Shown here: in pieces, positions 36,758 through 45,202 of the stretch | Layout: every line of letters starts with the position of its first letter | Numbering within the stretch: position 1 is the stretch's first letter | Assembly (NCBI GenBank): GCA_000242235.1 | Contig: JH590864.1 | Span: 124,001-188,000, forward strand | DNA length: 64,000 nt | Direction: 5' to 3' | Origin: Stomatobaculum longum | Lineage (GTDB): Bacteria; Bacillota; Clostridia; Lachnospirales; Lachnospiraceae | Translations under genes and position numbers: made by a program | Notes under the pieces: generated by a model | Told to the model about the DNA's origin: nothing | Databases searched by the model: none | Seen by the model: only the letters and a program-made list of their open reading frames with translations

Positions 36758-37717
36758 ATGGAATTTCGGCATGTATTGGTGGCGGGCGGCGGCGTGCTCG
36801 GCGCGCAGATTGCGTTTCAGACGGCGTTTAAGGGCTTCCCGGTGACGATATGGCTCCGGAGCGAGGGCTCGATCGGCAGAACGGAGCCGAAGCTCACGCG
36901 ACTTTACAATGTGTACCGCGCGGAGCTCGCGCGGATCGGCGAGGCGATGCTCGCGGGCAAACCGCTTGATTTGCCGCGCGGTTTCGGCGACGCGGCGGCG
37001 GTCAAGAGCGCAGAGGATCTCGCGCGCCTCGAGAAGGCTGTCGAGGCGGCGAAACAGAACATTCGGCTCTCGCTGGATCTTGCGGAGAGTGTCCGCGAGG
37101 CGGATTTCATCATCGAGAGCATGGCGGAGGACAGGGAGGCCAAGCGGGAATTTTACGCGAAACTCGCCCCCTTTCTCGACGAAAAGACGATTGTCGCGAC
37201 CAATTCCTCGACGATGATTCCGAGCATGTTCTCGGATTTGCTGCCCTATCCGGAGAATTATCTCGCGCTTCACTTTGCAAACAATATCTGGCGCAGCAAT
37301 ACGGCGGAGATCATGGGGCACAGCGGGACTTCGGAGGCGGTCTTTGGCCGCGTCGTGGAATTTGCCAAGGAAATCGGCATGATTCCACTGGAACTCAAAA
37401 AGGAGCAGCCGGGCTATATTCTGAACTCAATGCTTGTGCCTTTCTTAAGTGCCGCGGAGGCGCTTTGGGCCAATGAGGTCGCGGATCCGGAGACCATTGA
37501 TAAGACCTGGACGCTCGGCACGGGTTCGCCCTACGGCCCCTTCCGGATTCTCGACATTGTGGGGCTTCAGACCGCTTACAACATCGTCTCGATGAACCCG
37601 GAGGCAAAAAATCCGGAGAGCACGGCCGGCAAGATTGCGGCGGGACTCAAGGCAAAAATCGACGCGGGCAAGACCGGCGTCAACGCGGGCGAGGGCTTTT
37701 ACCGCTACGAAAAATAA
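36758..37717 (+). CDS. 3-hydroxyacyl-CoA dehydrogenase family protein
   Basis: A 319-residue NAD-binding dehydrogenase: Rossmann loop AGGGVLGAQIA near residue 8, ESMAEDREAKREFY, the catalytic HF (LALHFANN, in place of HFFNP) and EQPGYILNSML before the C-terminal helical domain. This is the 3-hydroxybutyryl/3-hydroxyacyl-CoA dehydrogenase fold, reversibly oxidising the 3-hydroxyl group. The HFANNIW variation suggests a subfamily with another substrate. ATG 36758 is chosen because GGAGGT lies four bases upstream; an ATG at 36725 has no site. A TATGCT at 36703 may be its -10. No butyrate-pathway genes flank it. Confidence 0.85.
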   Translation: MEFRHVLVAGGGVLGAQIAFQTAFKGFPVTIWLRSEGSIGRTEPKLTRLYNVYRAELARIGEAMLAGKPLDLPRGFGDAAAVKSAEDLARLEKAVEAAKQNIRLSLDLAESVREADFIIESMAEDREAKREFYAKLAPFLDEKTIVATNSSTMIPSMFSDLLPYPENYLALHFANNIWRSNTAEIMGHSGTSEAVFGRVVEFAKEIGMIPLELKKEQPGYILNSMLVPFLSAAEALWANEVADPETIDKTWTLGTGSPYGPFRILDIVGLQTAYNIVSMNPEAKNPESTAGKIAAGLKAKIDAGKTGVNAGEGFYRYEK

Positions 37718-39091
<1,374 letters not shown>

Positions 39092-39108
39092 TCACACGAA
39101 AAAATAAA

Positions 39109-39258
39109 GGCAGGGTGCCGGAGAGAGATCTCCGGATAATCGGGAAGCAGCAGAATCTGCGCGAACTCGTCACCGTATGCGGGGAGTCCGTCTGTCACTG
39201 CGAGAGCGGGAAGGCAGACAAGGGGCTGTGAGCCGCGAGCCGGGAGACCGGCCCTGTC
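39109..39258 (+). promoter_or_regulatory. Cobalamin riboswitch
   Basis: The RNA shows the ordered consensus parts of an adenosylcobalamin aptamer: closing P1 GGCAGGG (39109-39115) with CCCTGTC (39252-39258), a CCGGAGA/TCTCCGG hairpin at 39118-39135, the GGGAA core at about 39141 followed by a GCAG/CTGC stem, GTCACCGT-ATGCGGGGAGTCCG, TCACTGCGAGAGCGGGAAGGC, and the B12 box AGCCGGGAGACCGGCC at 39238-39253. It starts only 18 bases after eno and faces the lipoprotein/chelatase/ABC locus. High B12 should lower expression of that locus. This is direct sequence recognition; ligand binding is by family knowledge. Confidence 0.92.
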
Positions 39259-39302
39259 TTTTAAGTACCTTCCTGAGCACGAGTGCCTGTCCGGGAACGC
39301 AG

Positions 39303-39325
39303 AGAAGAGGCGAGCTGCCTCTTCT
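39303..39325 (+). terminator. Terminator hairpin in the riboswitch expression platform
   Basis: AGAAGAGGC (39303-39311) pairs with GCCTCTTCT (39317-39325), loop GAGCT, followed by TTGTGTG. It lies 45 bases after the aptamer and may end transcription when B12 is bound. A second hairpin, GCAAAGA (39350-39356) with TCTTTGC (39365-39371), follows and overlaps nested CAAAGAGAG/CTCTCTTTG pairing. Confidence 0.6.
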
Positions 39326-39378
39326 TTGTGTGACAAAGAGAGGCTCTCTGCAAAGATGAGTCTCTCTTTGCACTTTAT

Positions 39379-39407
39379 TTGGAATTTTTGCGCGGATATG
39401 TTACAAT
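39379..39407 (+). promoter_or_regulatory. Promoter between riboswitch and first lipoprotein
   Basis: TTGGAA at 39379-39384, a 17-base spacer and TACAAT at 39402-39407, 37 bases before the gene start. It lies downstream of the riboswitch hairpins, so the lipoprotein could also be transcribed independently of the aptamer. Confidence 0.55.
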
Positions 39408-39444
39408 GAAACGGCATAATTTCATGCAAAGGGAGGAAATTGAA

Positions 39445-39930
39445 ATGAAGAAAGTTAAAGTTGGAGCAGTTTTAGTGGCAGCAGCGCTCGCGGCAGTTCT
39501 GGCGACCGGCTGTAGCAGCAAGAAGGACGAGAGCAAGGCAGCTTCCGAGTCGGTTTCCGGTGCTGTGGAGTCCGCTTCCAGCATGGTGGAGAGCGCAAAT
39601 GCGGCAGCTTCCAGCGGTGTCGAAGAGGCGAGCAAGGCAGCTTCCGGCGCGGTTAAAGAGGCGAACAAAGTAGCTTCCGACGCGGCAAAGGCAGGCTCCG
39701 ATGCAGCTTCCGCAGCAGCGGAGGGCGCAAACAAGGCGGCTTCCGATGCGGCGAAGGCAGGCTCCGATGCGGCGAAGGCCGGCGAGAAGGCTGCGGGCGA
39801 AGCGGCGGAGAAGGCCGGTGAGGCAGCCGACAAGGCGGGCAAAGCGGCAGAGAAGGCAGGCGAGGCAGTAGATAAAGCTGCTGCGGGTGCTGACAAGGCC
39901 GGCGAGACCACGGTTTCCGAGTCCAGATAA
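39445..39930 (+). CDS. Ala-rich LEA-like lipoprotein
   Basis: A 161-residue lipoprotein with lipobox LATGC (Cys23). The mature part is almost wholly Ala, Lys, Glu, Ser and Gly in repeating units such as EKAGEAADKAGKAAEKAGEA, similar to LEA or apolipoprotein-like 11-mer helices; it has no globular domain. It could act as a long helical spacer in the wall or a stress-protective protein; this is compositional inference. GGGAGG lies eight bases before ATG 39445 and 22 unconvincing codons precede it in frame. It is the first gene after the cobalamin riboswitch, but a terminator follows it. Confidence 0.8.
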   Translation: MKKVKVGAVLVAAALAAVLATGCSSKKDESKAASESVSGAVESASSMVESANAAASSGVEEASKAASGAVKEANKVASDAAKAGSDAASAAAEGANKAASDAAKAGSDAAKAGEKAAGEAAEKAGEAADKAGKAAEKAGEAVDKAAAGADKAGETTVSESR

Positions 39931-39951
39931 GATACTGTTTGCTGAAATGCC

Positions 39952-39978
39952 AGAGGCTCTCCGCGAGGATGAGCCTCT
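39952..39978 (+). terminator. Terminator after the Ala-rich lipoprotein
   Basis: AGAGGCTC (39952-39959) pairs with GAGCCTCT (39971-39978) and is followed by TTTTTA... (T-run 39978-39982). It may split the riboswitch-led unit from the following genes, or be partly read through. Confidence 0.75.
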
Positions 39979-40031
39979 TTTTATGCGAACAGAGACGGTT
40001 TTGAGGAATAAATAGACAGAGGGGTTAGGCA

Positions 40032-40640
40032 ATGAAGAAGAAATACGGAGTAGCGGTGGCAATAGCGGCGCTCGCAGCCGTTCTCGCAGCGGGTTGCGGC
40101 GCAAAGAAGGCGGAGAGCGCGGCTTCGGCTGCCGAGAGCACGGCGGCAGCGATGTCTTCGGCAGGCGAGAGCGCAGCATCCGATGCGGCATCGAAGGGCG
40201 AGAGCGCGGCGAGCGAAGGCGAAAAGAAGCTTGCGGACTTCAAGGCAGAGGATTTCAAGGCGGGCGACGATATCACGGCACAGGCCGAGGCAGCGGCACA
40301 GATGCTCGCGGAGAAGCACGAGAAACTGACGGTTGCCGACGGAACCTATCAGGTCAATGTGACGCTTTCCGGCGGCAGCGGCAGAGCAAAGATTGCGAGC
40401 CCGACCGAGCTCACGGTGAAGGACGGCAGAGCGACGGCAAAGATTGTCTGGAGCAGTGACAAGTACGACTACATGGAAGTCGAGGGCATTCGCTTTACGC
40501 CGGAGATCCAGAACGGCCACTCGGTCTTTATGGTTTCGGTCACGGAGCTCGATAAGCCGCTTGCGATGGTCGGCGATACGACGGCGATGAGCACGCCGCA
40601 TGCAATCGACTATCAGCTCACATTCGAACTGCAGAAGTAA
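40032..40640 (+). CDS. NEAT-like domain lipoprotein
   Basis: A 202-residue lipoprotein: lipobox LAAGC (Cys22), an Ala/Ser/Glu-rich spacer to about residue 90, and a beta-sandwich domain (about 95-200) with DGTYQVNVTLSGGSGRAK and KYDYMEVEGIRFTP. The Y-D-Y-M-x-V pattern resembles the iron transport-associated NEAT-type domain that binds haem or hands over metal complexes in Firmicutes. Within this B12-controlled locus a corrinoid or other tetrapyrrole is as likely a ligand as haem. Start ATG 40032 follows AGAGGGG. The chelatase gene follows after 39 bases. Confidence 0.75.
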   Translation: MKKKYGVAVAIAALAAVLAAGCGAKKAESAASAAESTAAAMSSAGESAASDAASKGESAASEGEKKLADFKAEDFKAGDDITAQAEAAAQMLAEKHEKLTVADGTYQVNVTLSGGSGRAKIASPTELTVKDGRATAKIVWSSDKYDYMEVEGIRFTPEIQNGHSVFMVSVTELDKPLAMVGDTTAMSTPHAIDYQLTFELQK

Positions 40641-40679
40641 GGACTTCGGCAAACAGCACATTCATAAAGGAGCGGAGAG

Positions 40680-41975
40680 ATGAGAAAGACAAAGCTTGCA
40701 TTGTTGGCATTGACGGCGGCCCTGGCGGTCACAGCCTGCGGCGGCAAAAAAGAAGAAAAGAAGCCGGAGACCGTGAGCGCGGCGGAGACGCAGGCAACGG
40801 AAGCGACAGAAGCGACGACACTGGCCCCTGCGACCGATGAAGAGAAGGCTAAGGCGGCAGAGGTCGGCAAGAAGATTGATGCAATCTATGTCCAGAACTG
40901 GAGCGAGGACACGGAGAAGCTTTGCAAAGAGGCAAAGGAGGCTTGGGACGCTTTGAGTGACAGCGCAAAGGCAGAGGTGAAGGGCGAGCACGCGTCACCG
41001 GAGTATTTCGGTCTGGACACCGGCGATGTGACAAAGGACAATCCCTTAAACCAGGATGAGATCGGTGGGAAGGAGATTCTGGTGGTGAGCTTCGGCACGT
41101 CCTATAACGACAGCCGCGCGAAGGATATCGGCGGCATCGAGTCCTATCTCGCAAAGCAGTTCCCGGACTACAGCGTGCGCCGTGCCTTTACGTCTCAGAT
41201 CATCATGAACCACATCCTCGCGCGGGACGGCGAGAAGATTGACAATGTGGAGCAGGCACTGGAGCGCGCCAAGAAGAACGGCGTCAAAGAGCTCATTGTC
41301 CAGCCGACCCACCTCATGCAGGGCAAGGAGTACGATGAGTTAAAGGAGACGCTCGACAAGCACAAGGCGGACTTCGCAAAGGTCGCGCTCGCAGAGCCGC
41401 TGCTCGGCGAAGTGGGCAAGGACGCGGAGGAGATCAATGCCGACAAGGAGCAGGTCGCGACCTTGCTTGTCCAGGCGGCTGTGACCGACGGCGGTTTTGA
41501 TTCTGTCCAGAAGGCGGGACAGGAAGGCGTGGCGTTTGTCTTCCTGGGACACGGCACCTCTCACACCGCGGCAATCACCTATTCCGAGATGCAGACCGCG
41601 ATGCGGAAGCTCGGCTACAACAATGTGTTCATCGGCACCGTCGAGGGCGAGCCGGAGGAGACCGCGGTCGACGCTGTGATTGAGGCGGTCAAGAAGGCGG
41701 GCTATAAGAAGGTCACGATTCGCCCGATGATGGTTGTCGCAGGCGACCACGCACACAACGATATGGCAGGCACGGAGGACGATTCCTGGGTGCAGAAATT
41801 TATCGCGTCGAAGAACTTTGACCGCGTCGAGACCCAGATTCTCGGCATGGGCGGTATCGTCGACATTGAGAAGGTCTATGCGGCGCACACGCAGGCAGCC
41901 ATCGACCAGGCCGAGGGCAAGACGGCAGAGAGCGGCGCAGCCGAGACCACGGCGGCCGAGAGCAAGGCAAACTAA
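40680..41975 (+). CDS. cbiK: Exported CbiK-type cobaltochelatase lipoprotein
   Basis: A 431-residue protein with a lipoprotein signal (lipobox VTAC, Cys20), a Glu/Thr/Ala spacer, a short helical region (about 52-100) and a chelatase domain from ILVVSFGTSYNDSR (about 133) to about 405. The two metal-site motifs of CbiK are intact: FLGHGTSH (His291) and GDHAHND (His357, His359). Cytoplasmic CbiK inserts cobalt into sirohydrochlorin for early-cobalt B12 synthesis; exported homologues exist (for example periplasmic CbiK of Desulfovibrio, which binds haem). Here the enzyme must work outside the membrane. Its operon includes NEAT-like proteins and an ABC importer, so metal or tetrapyrrole handling during uptake is inferred. 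Confidence 0.9.
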   Translation: MRKTKLALLALTAALAVTACGGKKEEKKPETVSAAETQATEATEATTLAPATDEEKAKAAEVGKKIDAIYVQNWSEDTEKLCKEAKEAWDALSDSAKAEVKGEHASPEYFGLDTGDVTKDNPLNQDEIGGKEILVVSFGTSYNDSRAKDIGGIESYLAKQFPDYSVRRAFTSQIIMNHILARDGEKIDNVEQALERAKKNGVKELIVQPTHLMQGKEYDELKETLDKHKADFAKVALAEPLLGEVGKDAEEINADKEQVATLLVQAAVTDGGFDSVQKAGQEGVAFVFLGHGTSHTAAITYSEMQTAMRKLGYNNVFIGTVEGEPEETAVDAVIEAVKKAGYKKVTIRPMMVVAGDHAHNDMAGTEDDSWVQKFIASKNFDRVETQILGMGGIVDIEKVYAAHTQAAIDQAEGKTAESGAAETTAAESKAN

Positions 41976-41994
41976 AGACTGACAGGGAGAGAAG

Positions 41995-43605
41995 ATGAAG
42001 AGAAACAGCAGGATGCGAGGCGTCGGCGGCTTACTTGCGCTGGCGCTCGGGCTTAGCATGCTTGTCGGCGGCTGTCGGGCGAAGACGCCCGAGAGCAGCG
42101 CCGGTAGCAGCGAGACGGCGGCGAAGGAAGAGACGACAGCGGTGACGGCGGAGAGTCAGGTCGCGGCGACCGCTGCATTGCCGGACGGCGTCTATACGGC
42201 GCGCTTTGAGACGGACAGCTCGATGTTTCATGTGAGCGAGGCGATGCACGACCGCGGGACACTGACCGTAAAGGACGGGAAGATGACCCTCCATGTGTCG
42301 CTTCAGTCGAAGCGCATCCTCAATCTTTTCCCCGGGCGCGCCGAGGATGCCAAAAAGGACGGCGCCGTGCTCTTACAGCCAACAACCGACACGGTCAAGT
42401 TTGAGGACGGGAGTACGCAGGAGGTCTACGGGTTCGATATCCCCGTCCCGGCGCTCGACACGGAATTCCCGCTCGCCCTCGTCGGCACCAAGGGTGTCTG
42501 GTACGACCATCAGGTCAAAGTCACAGAAGTCAAAGCAGAAGAGGTAAGTCAGGCGGCAGCTCCGGAGATTCCGGGGCTGCGCTTTGTTAAACGGATGGAC
42601 CTTCGCTATGCAAAGACCTTTGACATATACTTCTACGAGAAGAATTTCGCGCTGATCGATGTGCACGGCGCGGCGCGCTATCTGGTGATTCCGGAAGGAG
42701 AGACAGCGCCGAAAGAGCTGCCCGGTGATGTGGTGCGTTTACAGCAGCCGCTGGACCATATCTACCTCGCGGCGACGGCGGCAATGAGTCTCTTTGAAGT
42801 AAACGGGGCGCTCGGCGATGTCCGCTTTACCGGCACGAGAGCGGAGGGCTGGCACATTGACGCGCCGAAGCAGGCGCTTTCGAGCGGTGCCATGCGCTTT
42901 GCGGGAAAGTACAGCGCGCCGGACTACGAGCTCCTCACATCGGAGGGCTGCAATCTCGCCATCGAGTCGCTGATGATACTGCACGCGCCCGAGGTGAAGG
43001 AGATGCTCGAGCGGCTCGGGATTCCGGTCTTTGTCGACTACTCGAGCAACGAGAGCCACCCGCTCGGGCGCACCGAGTGGGTGCGGCTCTACGGCGTGCT
43101 GACAAATCATCAGGCAGAGTCCGAACGGTTTTTTGACGCGCAGTGCGAAAAAATGGACACCTTACGGAATGTCGCGGACAGCGGCAAACAGGTCGTCTTC
43201 TTTGCGATGAACCGCGACGGCAGTTTTGTCGTCCGGCGGCGCACGGACTATGTGCCGAAGATGATACAGCTTGCGGGCGGGCATTATGTCGGGGTCGGCG
43301 CGGATGAGGCCGGCAGGAGTTCGGTGCAGCGCGTGTCGCGAGAGGCATTTTTCGAGGCGGCGCGCGATGCCGATGTACTGATTTACAATGCGACCGTGGA
43401 GGCGCCGCTCAAAGATCTCGCGGAGCTCAAGGCAAAGGATGAGCTCTTCGCCGATTTCAAGGCCGTACAGGCGGGGGAGGTCTATCAGCTCGGCGGCGAC
43501 ATGTACCAGTCGGCGGATGCGGTCGCAGGTCTGACGCTCGACTTTTACCATGTGCTGCACGGCGAGACCGATGTCCCGCTGCAGTATCTGAGGAAACTCT
43601 CATGA
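41995..43605 (+). CDS. Lipoprotein with NEAT-like domain fused to metal-complex binding protein
   Basis: A 536-residue lipoprotein with Cys27 in the lipobox VGGC. After a Ser/Glu/Thr spacer, residues about 60-185 form a second NEAT-like beta domain (DGVYTARFETDSSMFHV and HDRGTLTVKDGKMTLHVSL). Residues about 190-536 are a helical-backbone (TroA/BtuF-like) periplasmic binding protein with GIPVFVDYSSNESHPLGRTEW and YQLGGDMYQSADAVAG. It is the substrate receptor for the adjoining BtuC/FecCD permease, whose gene overlaps its stop by four bases. One chain thus joins a capture domain and the transporter receptor. Ligand is unproved: corrinoid, cobalt chelate or haem. Confidence 0.85.
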   Translation: MKRNSRMRGVGGLLALALGLSMLVGGCRAKTPESSAGSSETAAKEETTAVTAESQVAATAALPDGVYTARFETDSSMFHVSEAMHDRGTLTVKDGKMTLHVSLQSKRILNLFPGRAEDAKKDGAVLLQPTTDTVKFEDGSTQEVYGFDIPVPALDTEFPLALVGTKGVWYDHQVKVTEVKAEEVSQAAAPEIPGLRFVKRMDLRYAKTFDIYFYEKNFALIDVHGAARYLVIPEGETAPKELPGDVVRLQQPLDHIYLAATAAMSLFEVNGALGDVRFTGTRAEGWHIDAPKQALSSGAMRFAGKYSAPDYELLTSEGCNLAIESLMILHAPEVKEMLERLGIPVFVDYSSNESHPLGRTEWVRLYGVLTNHQAESERFFDAQCEKMDTLRNVADSGKQVVFFAMNRDGSFVVRRRTDYVPKMIQLAGGHYVGVGADEAGRSSVQRVSREAFFEAARDADVLIYNATVEAPLKDLAELKAKDELFADFKAVQAGEVYQLGGDMYQSADAVAGLTLDFYHVLHGETDVPLQYLRKLS

Positions 43606-44612
43606 GTGCGGGGAGAGGGCGGAGCGCGCTGGTATTTCTGTTTCTCGGCCTTGCGCTGCTTTTGTTGTTCTACTGGAATCTCGCCGCGGGGACGGTGCTC
43701 TTTTCACCGGGGAAGCTGTGGGCGCTTCTCAGTACGCCGGGCAGCAAAGATCCGGCGGCGAGCATTTTATTCAAGATACGCCTGCCGCGCGCGCTGATGG
43801 CCTTGCTGCTCGGCGGCGCGCTCGCGGTCTCGGGTTTTCTCCTGCAGACCTATTTTGCGAACCCGATTGCGGGCCCCTTTGTGCTCGGTGTCTCCTCGGG
43901 CGCGCGGCTTGCGGTGGCAATCTGCATGATGCTCTTTTTCGCGCGAAACCGCGCGACGAGTTCGCTTGCGCTGGTGCTCGCCGCCTTTCTCGGCTCGCTG
44001 GTCTCGCTCGGCTTTCTGCTTGCGGTCTCAAGCCGGGTGCGCCATATGGCGGCTCTCCTGGTGGCCGGCATCATGATAGGGTATATCTGTTCGGCCGCGA
44101 CCGATTTTTTGCTGAGTTTTGCGGCGGACTCGGAGATTGTGTCCCTGCACAGCTGGTCGCAGGGCAGCTTTTCCGGCATGAGCCTCGCAGAGGTCAGGAC
44201 AGCGGCACTGCTCATTGCGGGCTGCGCGGTAGCGCTCCTCTTTCTCGCCAAGCCGCTCGGCGCCGTGCAGCTCGGCGAGAGCTATGCCGAGAGCCTCGGC
44301 GTCAATGTCATGCGGCTTCGCACGCTCTTAATTCTCCTCGCAAGCCTGCTCGCCGCGACCGTGACCGCCTTTGCGGGGCCGGTCTCGTTTGTGGGTGTGG
44401 CCGCGCCGTTTTTAATTCAGCGCCTGCTCTGTACCAACAAGCCGCAGCTCGTGCTACCGGCCTCGTTTCTCGGTGGCGCGGTCTTCTGCATGGCCTCGGA
44501 CTTTATTGCGCGGACAGCCTTTCAGCCGACCGAGCTTGCGCTCAGCACGGTGACTTCTTTTTTCGGCGCGCCGATTGTGCTGTGGCTACTGGTAAAACGG
44601 CGGGGAAAATGA
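43602..44612 (+). CDS. BtuC/FecCD-type ABC permease
   Basis: A 336-residue integral membrane protein with eight to ten helices and the family stretches LPRALMALLLGGALAVSGFLLQTYFANPIAGPF (in parts), LGESYAESLGVNV (the coupling loop to the ATPase) and FAGPVSFVGVAAPFLIQR. This class imports vitamin B12, haem and ferric siderophores. The start overlaps the receptor gene by ATGA. The partner ATPase gene lies 590 bases on, separated by an unrelated small gene, which is unusual for these operons. Confidence 0.92.
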   Translation: MSAGRGRSALVFLFLGLALLLLFYWNLAAGTVLFSPGKLWALLSTPGSKDPAASILFKIRLPRALMALLLGGALAVSGFLLQTYFANPIAGPFVLGVSSGARLAVAICMMLFFARNRATSSLALVLAAFLGSLVSLGFLLAVSSRVRHMAALLVAGIMIGYICSAATDFLLSFAADSEIVSLHSWSQGSFSGMSLAEVRTAALLIAGCAVALLFLAKPLGAVQLGESYAESLGVNVMRLRTLLILLASLLAATVTAFAGPVSFVGVAAPFLIQRLLCTNKPQLVLPASFLGGAVFCMASDFIARTAFQPTELALSTVTSFFGAPIVLWLLVKRRGK

Positions 44613-44657
44613 GGCAGCGGTACACAGTCGGAACATAAGAGGATATGCGGAGGGAAC

Positions 44658-45050
44658 ATGTCGGTCACTAGTTTTTTACACTTGCGCGAAACAGGCGGAG
44701 AATTTGACATCCGAACGTTCGGGGAGGAGATTGCAAAAATATATCCGGGCACAGAGACGGAACAGCGTCAAGGCGAGTCTGTGGCCTATGATATTGCTTG
44801 GAGTAGGTATGCGAATCGCTTCCGGTTTGAACTGAGACTCGATCGAACACGTCGCACGCTTGCGGTGGAGTATTTTGATTCGGAACATAGAATCCGGGAT
44901 TACGCAAATTTCATTCTATGGATCAGGCGGTACTTTCCGCGTGACGAAGAAGTGATTTTGGTAGATGAAACCAATGCGGAGACCATGCTGCTTTCCCCGG
45001 GGGCAGCGACAGACGATATCGAAGCGTGGCTCTTGAGAGTCGGTGTATAA
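44658..45050 (+). CDS. Hypothetical protein inserted between permease and ATPase
   Basis: A 130-residue protein with no signal, no membrane helix and no family that I recognise. Notable parts are an N-terminal SVTSFLHLRETGGEFDI, an aromatic/Arg-rich middle (YANRFRFELRLDRTRR) and an acidic C-terminal half. GGAGGGA precedes ATG 44658. Its base composition and the following 150-base stretch are visibly less GC-rich than the flanking transporter genes, suggesting later insertion. It could be an accessory of the transporter or a passenger. Confidence 0.65.
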   Translation: MSVTSFLHLRETGGEFDIRTFGEEIAKIYPGTETEQRQGESVAYDIAWSRYANRFRFELRLDRTRRTLAVEYFDSEHRIRDYANFILWIRRYFPRDEEVILVDETNAETMLLSPGAATDDIEAWLLRVGV

Positions 45051-45202
45051 AAAGAGACGTAGCAAACGCCGTCATTGTTTTTCGCATTCAAATGCATTCC
45101 AATAGACGCGATATTGCGGCAACGCTTTGTCATCGCGCAGCGGTTAAAAAAGAAAAAGAACGGTGCTGTCAGGCAGAGGGCGTATCGAGAGGAGGAGAGG
45201 CT

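Noticed and set aside
39445-39930. Ala/Lys repeats as a CRISPR or satellite array
   Set aside because: Units are short, degenerate and in frame, explained by the LEA-like protein. No CRISPR array or cas gene was seen anywhere in the window.
40032-43605. Straight assignment of the locus to haem uptake
   Set aside because: NEAT-like domains suggest haem, but the cobalamin riboswitch and the cobaltochelatase argue for cobalt or corrinoid; the ligand was left open.
44658-44907. Minus-strand frames overlapping the 130-residue gene
   Set aside because: The plus-strand frame has a clear GGAGG site and acidic, aromatic composition of a real protein; the antisense frames have neither.
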